From assembly GCF_910589175.1 (NCBI RefSeq), contig NZ_CAJURR010000004.1, positions 40,615-104,614 on the forward strand: a stretch of DNA of 64,000 nt, in the 5' to 3' direction. The stretch is from an uncultured Lactobacillus sp. Lineage in GTDB: Bacteria > Bacillota > Bacilli > Lactobacillales > Lactobacillaceae. Of the stretch, positions 44,303-53,533 are shown one piece after another (within the stretch, counting starts at the first letter, position 1; each line of letters opens with the position of its first letter). Made by a program: the position numbers and the translations under genes. Below the pieces are notes generated by a model. It was not told the origin of the DNA. It made no database searches and saw only the letters and a list, made by a program, of their open reading frames with translations.

Positions 44303-45727
44303 ATGGCATGTACCACTGTTCTAGTTGGTAAAAAAGCCAATATTGCTGGTTCGACAATTATTGCACGAGATTGTGACGCTGAAGTATGTAACGTACCAGT
44401 AAAGTTTGTAGTTGTTCCTGCTAAATCAGAAAAGCAAACTTTTCATTCATATGTAACAGGATTAGATATTCCTCTACCTGAAAATGCACTTCGTTACCAA
44501 ATGGCTCCTTTTGTTGATTATAAAATTCATGGTCAATTCGGTGAATGCGGGATCAACAGTGAAAATGTTGCTATGAGTGCTACCGAAAGCCTATATGGGA
44601 ATCCCCAAGTATTAGGATTAGATCCACTAGTAAGCAACGGAATTGGTGAAGATGCCCTCTTAAGCATCGTGTTACCTTTTATTCATTCTGCTCGTGATGG
44701 TGTCCAATACTTAGGAAAATTAATTGAAAAATATGGTTCTCACGAAGGAAATGGGATTGCTTTTAGCGATAAAGATGAAGTTTGGTATATGGAAATTCCG
44801 ACTGGTCACTATTGGGTTGCTGAAAAACTTGATGATGATAAAGCCGCTGTCGTTGCTAATCAAGTTTCCTTGCAAGATATTGATTTTGATGACAGTAGTC
44901 GTTTCATGTGGGCTCCTGGCATTAGAGAGTTTGTAGAAGAAAATCACCTTAATCCTGATCCTAATGAATTCAATTTCCGTCATATTTTTGGTACGTCTAA
45001 TTCACGTGATCGTTGTTATAACACACCACGTGTTTGGTTCGGTCAACGTTATTTAGGTCATATTGCTTTCTCACCTACCAGCAACGACCTAGATTTTAGC
45101 TTTAAACCAGATCGGAAATTAAAACGTGAAGATGTTGGCTATGTTCTTAGTTCTCACTATAACGAAACAATCTATGATCCATTAGCTGACAATACTCCAA
45201 AAGATGACAGAACTAAATTCCGTCCAATTTCTATGGCAAGGTGTGCTGAATCACATATTCTCGAAATTAGAAATAATGTTCCAGCTGGAATTGCTGGAAT
45301 TGCTTGGATTAATTTTGCTCCAACTGCATTTAATCCTTATGTTCCTTTCTACGCTAATGCTAATGGTACAGCTCCTCAATATGAGAATACTACTGACGCA
45401 TATGATGCAGACGAAGCATATTGGTTATCAAGAACGATTGCTGCTTTAATTCAACCAAGCTACAATGAAATGAAATCTCTATTAATTGGATTAGATGGAT
45501 TTTTACCTACTGCCGATCAACTTACAAATCACTTAGTTCATCAAACTGATTTGGAAGCTGAAAAATTAAGTGGGCAAAAGCTAACTCAATATTTGACTAA
45601 AGCTAACGCAGCTAATGCACAAAAGGTTCTTGACCTTACACATAAAACTGTCGGAAATTTAGTAAAACATGAATTAACTTTATCTCGTTTAAGTTTCTCC
45701 ATTAATACTGATCGTTTACAAAGTTAA
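44303..45727 (+). CDS. pepD: C69-family dipeptidase PepD, second locus
   Basis: A 474-residue Ntn-hydrolase dipeptidase. Cys3 (MACTTVLVGKKA) becomes the N-terminal nucleophile after removal of Met-Ala; IIARDCDAE follows as in the family. It differs clearly from the PepD at 17752, which has a longer leader and GRNED. It starts 7 bases after AGAAAGGA and closes the first permease-C1B-hydrolase operon. A terminator lies just after it. It should act on dipeptides released by the C1B enzyme. Confidence 0.88.
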   Translation: MACTTVLVGKKANIAGSTIIARDCDAEVCNVPVKFVVVPAKSEKQTFHSYVTGLDIPLPENALRYQMAPFVDYKIHGQFGECGINSENVAMSATESLYGNPQVLGLDPLVSNGIGEDALLSIVLPFIHSARDGVQYLGKLIEKYGSHEGNGIAFSDKDEVWYMEIPTGHYWVAEKLDDDKAAVVANQVSLQDIDFDDSSRFMWAPGIREFVEENHLNPDPNEFNFRHIFGTSNSRDRCYNTPRVWFGQRYLGHIAFSPTSNDLDFSFKPDRKLKREDVGYVLSSHYNETIYDPLADNTPKDDRTKFRPISMARCAESHILEIRNNVPAGIAGIAWINFAPTAFNPYVPFYANANGTAPQYENTTDAYDADEAYWLSRTIAALIQPSYNEMKSLLIGLDGFLPTADQLTNHLVHQTDLEAEKLSGQKLTQYLTKANAANAQKVLDLTHKTVGNLVKHELTLSRLSFSINTDRLQS

Positions 45728-45733
45728 TCAAAG

Positions 45734-45762
45734 AAAAGCTAGGTGACTCTCACCTAGCTTTT
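45734..45762 (+). terminator. Terminator between the two module copies
   Basis: Perfect 13-base arms (45734-45746 and 45750-45762) followed by a T run. Only 33 bases separate it from the next start codon, so the second copy may depend on read-through or a very compact promoter. Confidence 0.85.
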
Positions 45763-45795
45763 TCTTTAACGTATGTTATTTAGGAGATGATAACA

Positions 45796-47463
45796 ATGAT
45801 GGAAGATGCAAAGGACAAGGAAAAGAAATCGGTTAAAAAGGTTTATATTTCTATCCTTGCACTAACATTAATGAACGTTACTATTATCGCGGGGATCGGT
45901 AATGATGTTCAACAAGCTTTCTATGGCCTGTCTTCTGTAACCTACTTTGCCATTGGTGCGATCTGTTTCTTCATTCCTACAGCCTTAGTAGCCGCTGAAT
46001 TAGCATCAGGTTGGAGTAATCGTGGTGGTATCTTTCGATGGGTCGGCGAAGGCCTGGGGAAAGGTTGGGCACTAACTTGTCTACTAATTCTATGGTTTCA
46101 AACCATGATCAACTTCGGAATGGGAATGCCTAGTTATGCTGCAACAATTATGTTCTATACTCCCATGTATGATAAAGCTGTCCAATTTGCACAGCATCCT
46201 CAACATGAAGTTTTAATTATGACTGGATTTATTATCCTATATTGGGTCTTAACATTTGTTGCAACCAAAGGTGTCAAAGCATTTGCTAATGTAGCAAAAT
46301 ATGGTGTTTTAATTGGTACCTTTATTCCCTTGGCTTTAATGATTATTTTAACCATTGTTTGGTTATGCGAAGGCCACCAACCAGCAATTCCAATGACTCC
46401 AAAAGGCTTAATTCCTAAATGGAACGGAATGTCTACTTTAGCTTTAGCCGCCGGAGTATTCTTCTCATATACTGGTATTGATATGAATGCCGCTCACATT
46501 AAGCAATTAAAACATCCTGAAAAAGACTTTACTAAGGCTATGTTTATTTCTATGATCTTAGTATTCTTAATTTTCGTTGTTGGTACTGTAATCATTGCGA
46601 TGGTTGTACCAGAAAATCAGATTAATGTTATTTATACTTTGAACACAGTCTTTAGAACCTTAGGTGCTACGATTGGAATCCCATGGTTATATATGGTTCT
46701 AGTTTGGGCTGGTTTATGTAATGTTTTAGCTAGTGTTATTACCAATATGGCTGGTCCTTCATTTATGCTTGGTCAAGCTGGAGGTTCTGGTTTTTTGCCA
46801 CATTGGTTCCAAGAAAAGAACAAACATGAAATGCCTGCTCACTTGATGTATACCCAAATTGCCGGAATGACAATTATTGCTTACTTAGTCAAGTTACTTC
46901 CAAATGTTGAAGGTTTTGTCATTATGTTGACTCAAACCATCACTGTTTTATATTTGTTCTATTACATTTTAATGTTTACGACATTTTTGAAATTACGCTA
47001 CGACCAACCCAACCGTCCAAGGGCCTTTAAGGTTCCCGGTGGTAAATTTGGTGCATGGTTTGTTGCTGGTCTAGGATTACTTTCTAGCATATTCGGGATT
47101 ATTTTAGCCATCTACCCACCAGCACAAGTTAAAGCTGAAGTTGGTTCTCCAGTTGTTTACATATCAGTTATTTTGATTTTAGTAGCAGTAATTTTAGGTA
47201 TTTGTTTTGTTATGTATCAACTTTCAAAACACCACAATTGGGTTGATCCAACCAACAAATTTGCTCCATTTACTTGGGAAATCGAAGGTTTGAAGAAACC
47301 AGGAAAAGTTTCTTCTAACGTTCCAACTGATATTATGTCTAAAGATCAAAATCCAATGGGTATGCCTATTAAACGTCCTTACAGTCCTGATGCACAAGTA
47401 TCCACTAAAGTTGTCAAGGCTGCTGAAGACAATAAGCTTACCTCATCTGATGCCGATAATTAG
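45796..47463 (+). CDS. GadC-like amino-acid permease, copy 2
   Basis: A 555-residue paralogue of the permease at 41261, with the same helix pattern and the same soluble tail (FAPFTWEIEGLKKPGK, SKDQNPMGMPIKRPY). The copies differ mainly at the N-terminus, in scattered helix positions and at the far C-terminus. The start at 45796 lies 9 bases after AGGAG; a second ATG follows directly. It heads the second module with a C1B peptidase and a C45-like hydrolase. Confidence 0.85.
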   Translation: MMEDAKDKEKKSVKKVYISILALTLMNVTIIAGIGNDVQQAFYGLSSVTYFAIGAICFFIPTALVAAELASGWSNRGGIFRWVGEGLGKGWALTCLLILWFQTMINFGMGMPSYAATIMFYTPMYDKAVQFAQHPQHEVLIMTGFIILYWVLTFVATKGVKAFANVAKYGVLIGTFIPLALMIILTIVWLCEGHQPAIPMTPKGLIPKWNGMSTLALAAGVFFSYTGIDMNAAHIKQLKHPEKDFTKAMFISMILVFLIFVVGTVIIAMVVPENQINVIYTLNTVFRTLGATIGIPWLYMVLVWAGLCNVLASVITNMAGPSFMLGQAGGSGFLPHWFQEKNKHEMPAHLMYTQIAGMTIIAYLVKLLPNVEGFVIMLTQTITVLYLFYYILMFTTFLKLRYDQPNRPRAFKVPGGKFGAWFVAGLGLLSSIFGIILAIYPPAQVKAEVGSPVVYISVILILVAVILGICFVMYQLSKHHNWVDPTNKFAPFTWEIEGLKKPGKVSSNVPTDIMSKDQNPMGMPIKRPYSPDAQVSTKVVKAAEDNKLTSSDADN

Positions 47464-47489
47464 TTTTATATTAGAAAAGAGATTGTATT

Positions 47490-48815
47490 ATGTCTGAAAT
47501 TAACCCTACTGATTTGAAAACAATCAGATCAGACTTTCTTGATACTCAAAGATTACGTATTACTCAAAATGCGGTTATGAAAAATGGTATTAAAAAAGCC
47601 ATTACTAATGAACGTGCAATTGAAAATAGTAGTTTTAACTTTTCAATTGATGTTGATTCAAATAAAGTAATGAATCAAAAACATTCTGGTCGTTGCTGGA
47701 TGTTTAGTGGTTTAAACTTTGTTCGTTTCTTAATTGAAAAGAAGCACAATTTAAAAGATATGGAGCTGTCTCCAGATTACCTATTCTTCTACGACAAGCT
47801 AGAACGTGGTAATTACTTCTACAACAACATTGTTAAGACCGCTGCTAAGCCCCTATCTGACCGTGAAGTTATGTTCCTCCTCGCTACGCCTCAAGAAGAT
47901 GGCGGTGATTGGCCACTATTAACTAACTTAATTGAAAAATATGGTCTAGTTCCAAACGAACTCATGCCAGAAACAACCCCAGCCTGGAATACAACTGAGA
48001 TTAATCAGATGTATAACAGAAAATTAGACAAAGACGCAATGAAATTACGTGATTTAGTTAACAGCAATGCTTCTGATACAAAGATTAAAAGCGTTATTCG
48101 TCAACTAAACCAAGAAAACTATCGTGTATTGAGCATCTGCTTTGGTACTCCTCCAAAGAAATTCACTTATGAATATCGTGATAAGAATAAGAAGTATCAT
48201 ACTACTGGTGAAGTTACACCGTTAGAATTTTACAAGAAGTTTGCAGATATCAACTTAGATGACTATGTTGAACTCATGAACTTACCTGGTGGCGGCTATA
48301 AGTACAACCAAACCTATGGCATTGAACTATGCAATAACGTAGTCGGTGGTAGAAATATTCGTTACTTAAACGTTCCAATGCACGAGATGAGACGTATGGT
48401 CATAGATCAATTAAAAGATGATCAACCTGTTTGGTTTGCTTGTGATGTCTTACAAGAATGGAATAATCCTGCTGGTTTACTTTCTTTAAAGGTTTATGAT
48501 TGGAAGCGTTCATTTGGTATTAGCTTAGGCAAAGACAAAGCTACTAGAGTTCAATATCGTGAAAGTATGCCAACTCACGCCATGTTAATTTGTGGTGTTG
48601 ATTTACATGATAATGAACCAACTAAATGGAAGGTTCAAAATTCATGGGGTGATAAACCTGGTCATAAAGGCTACTTCATCATGGATAATTCATGGATGGA
48701 TCAATATACCTATAACACAGTAGTCAACAAGAAGTATTTGACTGATACGGAACGTGCTGCTTACGAAAAAGCTGAAATCAATCTTTCATATTGGACTGCA
48801 ATGTTATCTGATTAG
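47490..48815 (+). CDS. C1B-family cysteine aminopeptidase (PepC/E/G-like), copy 2
   Basis: A 441-residue paralogue of the peptidase at 42944, of identical length. Cys69 lies in HSGRCWMFSG, with PTHAML and QNSWG later, so the triad is complete and the active-site helix has the usual Met. Long blocks are shared with copy 1 (QNAVMKNGIKK, FSIDVDSNKV, LPGG/LPGE). It lies 26 bases behind the permease and 33 bases ahead of the C45-like gene. A difference in substrate between the copies is plausible. Confidence 0.87.
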   Translation: MSEINPTDLKTIRSDFLDTQRLRITQNAVMKNGIKKAITNERAIENSSFNFSIDVDSNKVMNQKHSGRCWMFSGLNFVRFLIEKKHNLKDMELSPDYLFFYDKLERGNYFYNNIVKTAAKPLSDREVMFLLATPQEDGGDWPLLTNLIEKYGLVPNELMPETTPAWNTTEINQMYNRKLDKDAMKLRDLVNSNASDTKIKSVIRQLNQENYRVLSICFGTPPKKFTYEYRDKNKKYHTTGEVTPLEFYKKFADINLDDYVELMNLPGGGYKYNQTYGIELCNNVVGGRNIRYLNVPMHEMRRMVIDQLKDDQPVWFACDVLQEWNNPAGLLSLKVYDWKRSFGISLGKDKATRVQYRESMPTHAMLICGVDLHDNEPTKWKVQNSWGDKPGHKGYFIMDNSWMDQYTYNTVVNKKYLTDTERAAYEKAEINLSYWTAMLSD

Positions 48816-48848
48816 TCTTTAATTGATTAAAAAATGAAGGTGAATGTT

Positions 48849-50204
48849 ATGACATTAACAGATACACAAAGTAAAATTGTTGCAAAAGCTACTAAAAAAG
48901 ATGTTAATGGTTGGCATTATTTAACAGTTCAAGGTGACCCTTATGAAATTGGTTTTCAACATGGTTATCTTTTAACTGATGAATTTAGGGATGCAGTGCG
49001 TGTTTACACTCATATGACACTTGAGCTGTATGGAATGGACTATTCGTTCTTTGTCAATCAAGCAGTTAAAATGCACAAAGATAAGATTCCAGAAGAATAT
49101 TTGGAAGAAATGCAAGGTATGGCTGATGGCTTTACAGCTAACGGGTTTGAAACCAGTGTTGATGACGTTATCGGCTGGAATGACTGGATGGAACTAACTG
49201 GCTATTGGTGGCCACAAGTTGCAGCTAACTATTCTAACAATCCACCTCAAGGGCCACGCGGTTCTCATTGTTCTGGATTTGTTGCTACAGGATCCGCCAC
49301 AAGAGATGGTAAACCTGTTATTGCTCATGAAAGTTTCGATGATTTCTGGAGTGGTCAATACTTTAACGTTTGTGAAGAAGTTCATCCAAGTAATGGTCAT
49401 GCATTTAAGATGCAAACCGTTCCTGGTTACATCGATTCAATGACTGACTTCTACGTTACTGATGCTGGTCTTGGTATTACTGAAACAACAATTGCTGGCT
49501 TTGTTGGTTATGATGTACATGGAATGCCTGAATTTATTCGTGCACGTAAAGCTACCCAATATGCAAATAATATTGATCAATGGGTAAAATTGGTTAATGA
49601 AGGCAACAACGGTGGCTACGCTAACATTTGGCTCCTTTGCAACATTAATACTGGTGAAATAGCACGCTTTGAACAAGGATTAAAACATCAGGAATTATTA
49701 GAGTCAACTGATGGCTTCTACTATGGCTGTAATGCTTGTCACAACCCACGGATTCGTAACCTTGAGTGTGTTGACAATGGCTACAATGATACCCGTCAAC
49801 AAACTGGTGCACGTAGAACACGCTTTGAGCAATTACTTCCAGAAGTATCTGGGACAATTGATGATGGCGTTGCCAAGAGAATCTTAGCAGATAAGTACGA
49901 TCCATACCTAGGTTATCAATGTGCTTCTTCACGTAATATTTGTGCTCACTATGATGTGGATCCACAATATTATGCTGACGATCCACATGGCGTTTGGAAT
50001 GTACCTTTCTTCCCAGGTGGTTCATGTGATGGTAAATGTGCTGATGCCACTGATATTGAAAACTTGAATATGTGGGGCATTTTTGGCAGAGCCGATGGTG
50101 AACCATTCGACGCCAAAGACTTCATGAAGCAACATCCTGAATGGAACTGGCAAAAAGGTTATCTATATGACAGACCAGGTCAACCTTGGACATTGTTTGA
50201 CTAA
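48849..50204 (+). CDS. C45-like Ntn hydrolase (phospholipase B / acyltransferase fold)
   Basis: A 451-residue protein in which Cys141 (GSHCSGFVATGSATRDGKPVI) matches the self-processing nucleophile of C45 / phospholipase-B-like Ntn hydrolases; cleavage before it would give a 15 kDa pro-part and a mature chain. The N-terminal YEIGFQHGYLL block is also family-typical. These enzymes break amide bonds of acylated amino acids, penicillins or similar compounds. It occupies the place that PepD holds in the first module. The start at 48849 follows AAGGTGA. Many cysteines in the C-terminal part (SCDGKCAD, CASSRNICAH) are unusual. The substrate is unknown. Confidence 0.75.
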   Translation: MTLTDTQSKIVAKATKKDVNGWHYLTVQGDPYEIGFQHGYLLTDEFRDAVRVYTHMTLELYGMDYSFFVNQAVKMHKDKIPEEYLEEMQGMADGFTANGFETSVDDVIGWNDWMELTGYWWPQVAANYSNNPPQGPRGSHCSGFVATGSATRDGKPVIAHESFDDFWSGQYFNVCEEVHPSNGHAFKMQTVPGYIDSMTDFYVTDAGLGITETTIAGFVGYDVHGMPEFIRARKATQYANNIDQWVKLVNEGNNGGYANIWLLCNINTGEIARFEQGLKHQELLESTDGFYYGCNACHNPRIRNLECVDNGYNDTRQQTGARRTRFEQLLPEVSGTIDDGVAKRILADKYDPYLGYQCASSRNICAHYDVDPQYYADDPHGVWNVPFFPGGSCDGKCADATDIENLNMWGIFGRADGEPFDAKDFMKQHPEWNWQKGYLYDRPGQPWTLFD

Positions 50205-50254
50205 ATAAGTTCAATTAACTTAATCAAAAATAAAATCATAAAAACTACTCACAC

Positions 50255-50287
50255 AAATAGGGTTAAGCATAATGCTTAACCCTATTT
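50255..50287. terminator. Bidirectional terminator after the second module
   Basis: Perfect 16-base arms with a 1-base centre, between converging genes, with A/T runs on both sides. Confidence 0.9.
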
Positions 50288-50289
50288 TG

Positions 50290-50910
50290 TTACCTATTTA
50301 TTACTTGCTTAATCTTTTCAAAGACAAATTGCATTACTCCAACCCAAGTTAAAGCGATAGCAACTGAACCGCAAACATCAGATGGATAGTGAGCATAAAC
50401 ATATACTCTAGAGATCATTACGATAACTAGCCAAACGATTAATAGAAAATCAATCCAAAAACGTTTAGTTCTATCTTTCAATACTACTGGTAAAAGCACC
50501 ATAATGATCCAAATAACAATCATCCCCATGCCTAAAGTATGACCACTAGGGAAACTAAATCCATCATCAACTGCTAGGTGCTGTACAGGACGAGCTCTTT
50601 GAATCAAGTGCTTAATTACCCAACCAACTGCATCCCCTGTAATCATTGTTAAAACTAAGTTAGTCGCAAGAGGTCGTTGCTTTCTAAACCATAAGATTAC
50701 TGCAATCAATACCATCCAGATCAAGTCAACTTTGGTATCTGCTAAAAATGTAATCTTTAGCATCAATCCCTTTAAATTAGGAACAATGTGAACTAATCCT
50801 TCAAAGAAATTATCAAAGGCATTAATCCAACCTAAGTGTAAAATAATCGAAATGGCAAGAATCAAACTAATGGGTAAGCCCCAATATATCGCTTTTGAAT
50901 ATCTTTTCAT
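50290..50910 (-). CDS. PAP2-family membrane phosphatase
   Basis: A 206-residue membrane protein with about five to six helices. The three PAP2 motifs are present: KHLIQRARP, FPSGHT and SRVYVYAHYPSD, whose histidines form the phosphohistidine centre. Members dephosphorylate phosphatidic acid or undecaprenyl pyrophosphate on the outer face of the membrane. The start at 50910 follows CAGGAG by 6 bases. It is a single gene. A lipid-carrier role is likely but not proven. Confidence 0.88.
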   Translation of the reverse strand: MKRYSKAIYWGLPISLILAISIILHLGWINAFDNFFEGLVHIVPNLKGLMLKITFLADTKVDLIWMVLIAVILWFRKQRPLATNLVLTMITGDAVGWVIKHLIQRARPVQHLAVDDGFSFPSGHTLGMGMIVIWIIMVLLPVVLKDRTKRFWIDFLLIVWLVIVMISRVYVYAHYPSDVCGSVAIALTWVGVMQFVFEKIKQVINR

Positions 50911-50994
50911 TTTTACTCCTGTTTTCAATAATGTTTTTTATTATTTTACCACTTATGTAGAGAGCTCAACACAGTCCATTATAATTTAACAAAA

Positions 50995-51023
50995 AAGCTA
51001 AGCACTTACCGCATGCTTAGCTT
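50995..51023 (-). terminator. Terminator of glsA
   Basis: Perfect 10-base arms AAGCTAAGCA / TGCTTAGCTT followed on the minus strand by six T. Confidence 0.88.
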
Positions 51024-51050
51024 CTAAAATATTAATTTTTCAATTCTTAC

Positions 51051-51971
51051 TTAATCAAATATATCTAGCTCTAATCCATCAACAACGTCTCTCAATAAAT
51101 CAAGTCCTGCAATACTATTTCCATCTTTATCTAGTGCTGGACTAAAGATTCCAATTCCGTATCTATGAGGTGCAGCGGACATAAGACCACCACCAACACC
51201 ACTCTTTGTTGGCACACCAATTAGTCGTGAATAGGTGCCTGATTGATTATATAGCCCAGTTGTCATCATTAATGACTTGATACAACGAGCTTCTTCATCA
51301 GGGATAATGCGTTTGTTGTCCCATGGTTTTACACCGCCATTAGCTAAAACAGCACCTAAATTTGCCAAAGAGCGTGCAGTCACCATCATTGAACATTGCT
51401 TAAAGTAAGTATCAAGACTAGTTACTACATCCCCAAGCATCATATTTTTAGATTCCATATAATATGCTAAAGACCGATCTAGATTGCCTGTTCTTTTTTC
51501 AGAATGATAAATTATTTGATCTAAGTAAAGATCTGGGTCATTACAAATATCACAAGCAAAATCTAAGATTTCTTCGAATGCATCGTCACCAGTCTTGCTT
51601 ACTACCATCGAAGTTGTAGCAATTGCTCCAGCATTAATAAAAGGATTCAAAGGATATTTAGCTCTTTCAATTTCCATATTTAGAATTGAATTAAAAGCAA
51701 AGCCTGTTTGACGGGAGCCTACATGTTTAAATACTTCTTGTATGCCCATCTTTTTAATAGCAAGCATTAAGGTAATCACCTTAGAAATACTTTCAATTGC
51801 AAAACGTACTTCACTTTGACCTGCTTCACCCACTTCACCATCTTCTAAATCGTATAAGGCAATTCCGAGTTGCTTAGGATTAACTTCAGCTAAAGCTGGA
51901 ATATAGCTAGCAACTTTTCCTTCTTTTTCTTTAGGCAAATTCTTCTTAACTAATTTTTCTAATTGAATCAT
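51051..51971 (-). CDS. glsA: Glutaminase
   Basis: Hydrolyses glutamine to glutamate and ammonia in the cytoplasm. The 306-residue protein has the serine-dependent beta-lactamase-like fold: SxxK in ESISKVITL, with the family blocks GDVTxx-type LGDVVTSLDTYFKQCSM and KSGVGGG near the end. The length matches bacterial GlsA. The start at 51971 follows AAAGAGATAG. It is monocistronic. In acid-stressed lactobacilli, ammonia from glutaminase consumes protons, often together with a GadC-like carrier. GadC-like genes lie 3 kb away, but no shared promoter links them. Confidence 0.93.
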   Translation of the reverse strand: MIQLEKLVKKNLPKEKEGKVASYIPALAEVNPKQLGIALYDLEDGEVGEAGQSEVRFAIESISKVITLMLAIKKMGIQEVFKHVGSRQTGFAFNSILNMEIERAKYPLNPFINAGAIATTSMVVSKTGDDAFEEILDFACDICNDPDLYLDQIIYHSEKRTGNLDRSLAYYMESKNMMLGDVVTSLDTYFKQCSMMVTARSLANLGAVLANGGVKPWDNKRIIPDEEARCIKSLMMTTGLYNQSGTYSRLIGVPTKSGVGGGLMSAAPHRYGIGIFSPALDKDGNSIAGLDLLRDVVDGLELDIFD

Positions 51972-52061
51972 AGCTATCTCTTTTCTATAGAAATACACTC
52001 TCACTTTAAGCATAGTCGATTCAATTGATTAGGTGAAATATTTGCATTTATTATTAATAAA

Positions 52062-52093
52062 AAAAGTTACGTACCTACTTATACGTAACTTTT
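52062..52093 (-). terminator. Terminator of the lac PTS operon
   Basis: Perfect 12-base arms AAAAGTTACGTA / TACGTAACTTTT followed by T on the minus strand. It lies 13 bases past lacG. Confidence 0.88.
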
Positions 52094-52105
52094 CACTAAC
52101 TTCCC

Positions 52106-53533
52106 TTAATCAATTGGAGGAATCTCTCTAGTTTCTGCTAGTTCTTTATACCAATATGCACTCTTTTTCGCATAGCGCTTCTGTGTCTTAAAATCGACAT
52201 AGAATAAGCCATATCGTTTTGAATAACCATTAGTCCAAGAGAACATATCTTGTAATGACCAAACAAAGTAACCATCAACCGGAATACCAGCTTTAATTGC
52301 CTTAGCTACTTGTTCCATATGATCTCTTAAATATTTAATTCTAGGTGTATCATCAACTATCTTGTCTTCACCTTCAAACTTATCCTTATAGCCCATACCA
52401 TTTTCAGTAATATACATTGAATGAACTAAAGGATAATCATCATAAATACGTTTTAATTGATCATACATCCCTTGCGGATAAATAATCCAATCCCAATCAG
52501 TTGCTGGCAAGTCCTTTGGATGGATTTCCTCACCAACACCTTTCATTCGATTGATATCTGTTCCTTTTTTACCAGTACCATTATGAACAATTTCTGTGTC
52601 GCCGTGATATTCCTTCATAAACTTCGAGAAGTAGTAGTTAACTCCCACAAAGTCTAACTGCTTAGCGGCCTTTAAGAGAACTTTTTCATCTTCTGGCTTA
52701 ATATCAATCATTTTCTGATCATTAGCTTCAATTATTTCTCTAACTAACGCTAGAGTTTCTTTAGAATATTTACCTGCTAATGTCCCATCGAGGTAAAACT
52801 TATTTTCTAGCACATCTTTTAATTCGGCAGCATGCTTGTCACCTTCACTATTAGTTGCTGGATAGACGGTTTGAAGAGCATGAACGATACCAATTTGGCC
52901 TGTATATCCAGCTTCTTTATAGGCATTAACAATTCGTGCATGGACTAAGTTCTGGTTATATTCTGCTTCAAAGCATTTATCAAACTGATCTTTATATGCT
53001 GGAGGAAAAGTTCCGCTAACATATTGCTGACCAGCCATTGAGGTGGGTTCATTAATTGTAATCCAATACCTAACTTCATCCGCATATTCTTTAAAGCAAA
53101 ACCTAGCATATTCAACAAATGCATCCAGCATTTCTTGTGATAACCATCCGCCTTTATCTTGCAAAGCTTGTGGGGTATCAAAGTGATGAAGTGTTACAAA
53201 AGGCTCAACACCGTCCTCACGACATTTCTTGAATAACTTATGATAGTATTCTACGCCCCTTGGCTCAATTTCTCCTTCACCTTCTGGGAAAATTCTTGCC
53301 CAGTCAATTGAGACTCTAATTGCATTAATATGAAACTTTTTACATAGATCTAAATCTTCTGGATAACGATGATAAAAATCACACGCTGGATCTGGGTTAA
53401 TAGTTCCCTGTTCACGCAAGTACTTATCCCAAATCACTTCACCTTTACCATCTTCTTTAGTTGCGCCTTCACATTGGTAAGCAGCAGTTGCTCCACCGAA
53501 ATAAAAATCTTTTGGAAATTTAAATTGTTGCAT
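52106..53533 (-). CDS. lacG: 6-phospho-beta-galactosidase (GH1)
   Basis: Cleaves lactose-6-phosphate to glucose and galactose-6-phosphate. The 475-residue GH1 enzyme has acid/base TINEPTS and nucleophile YITENGMG. The C-terminal stretch WSLQDMFSWTNGYSKRYGLF with the following KKSAYWYKELAE is very like LacG from lactococci and staphylococci. The serine, lysine and tyrosine of GYSKRYG are the phosphate-binding residues of phospho-glycosidases. It overlaps lacE by a few bases; AGGAAGTG lies 6 bases before the start at 53533. A 6-phospho-beta-glucosidase role cannot be fully excluded. Confidence 0.88.
   Translation of the reverse strand: MQQFKFPKDFYFGGATAAYQCEGATKEDGKGEVIWDKYLREQGTINPDPACDFYHRYPEDLDLCKKFHINAIRVSIDWARIFPEGEGEIEPRGVEYYHKLFKKCREDGVEPFVTLHHFDTPQALQDKGGWLSQEMLDAFVEYARFCFKEYADEVRYWITINEPTSMAGQQYVSGTFPPAYKDQFDKCFEAEYNQNLVHARIVNAYKEAGYTGQIGIVHALQTVYPATNSEGDKHAAELKDVLENKFYLDGTLAGKYSKETLALVREIIEANDQKMIDIKPEDEKVLLKAAKQLDFVGVNYYFSKFMKEYHGDTEIVHNGTGKKGTDINRMKGVGEEIHPKDLPATDWDWIIYPQGMYDQLKRIYDDYPLVHSMYITENGMGYKDKFEGEDKIVDDTPRIKYLRDHMEQVAKAIKAGIPVDGYFVWSLQDMFSWTNGYSKRYGLFYVDFKTQKRYAKKSAYWYKELAETREIPPID

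Noticed and set aside
44720..44983. Minus-strand ORF inside the second pepD
   Set aside because: It is a shadow of a well-supported gene, without a ribosome binding site or a recognisable domain.
49645..50106. 153-codon minus-strand ORF within the C45-like gene
   Set aside because: Composition is dominated by His, Ser and Tyr from antisense reading. No start signal is visible.
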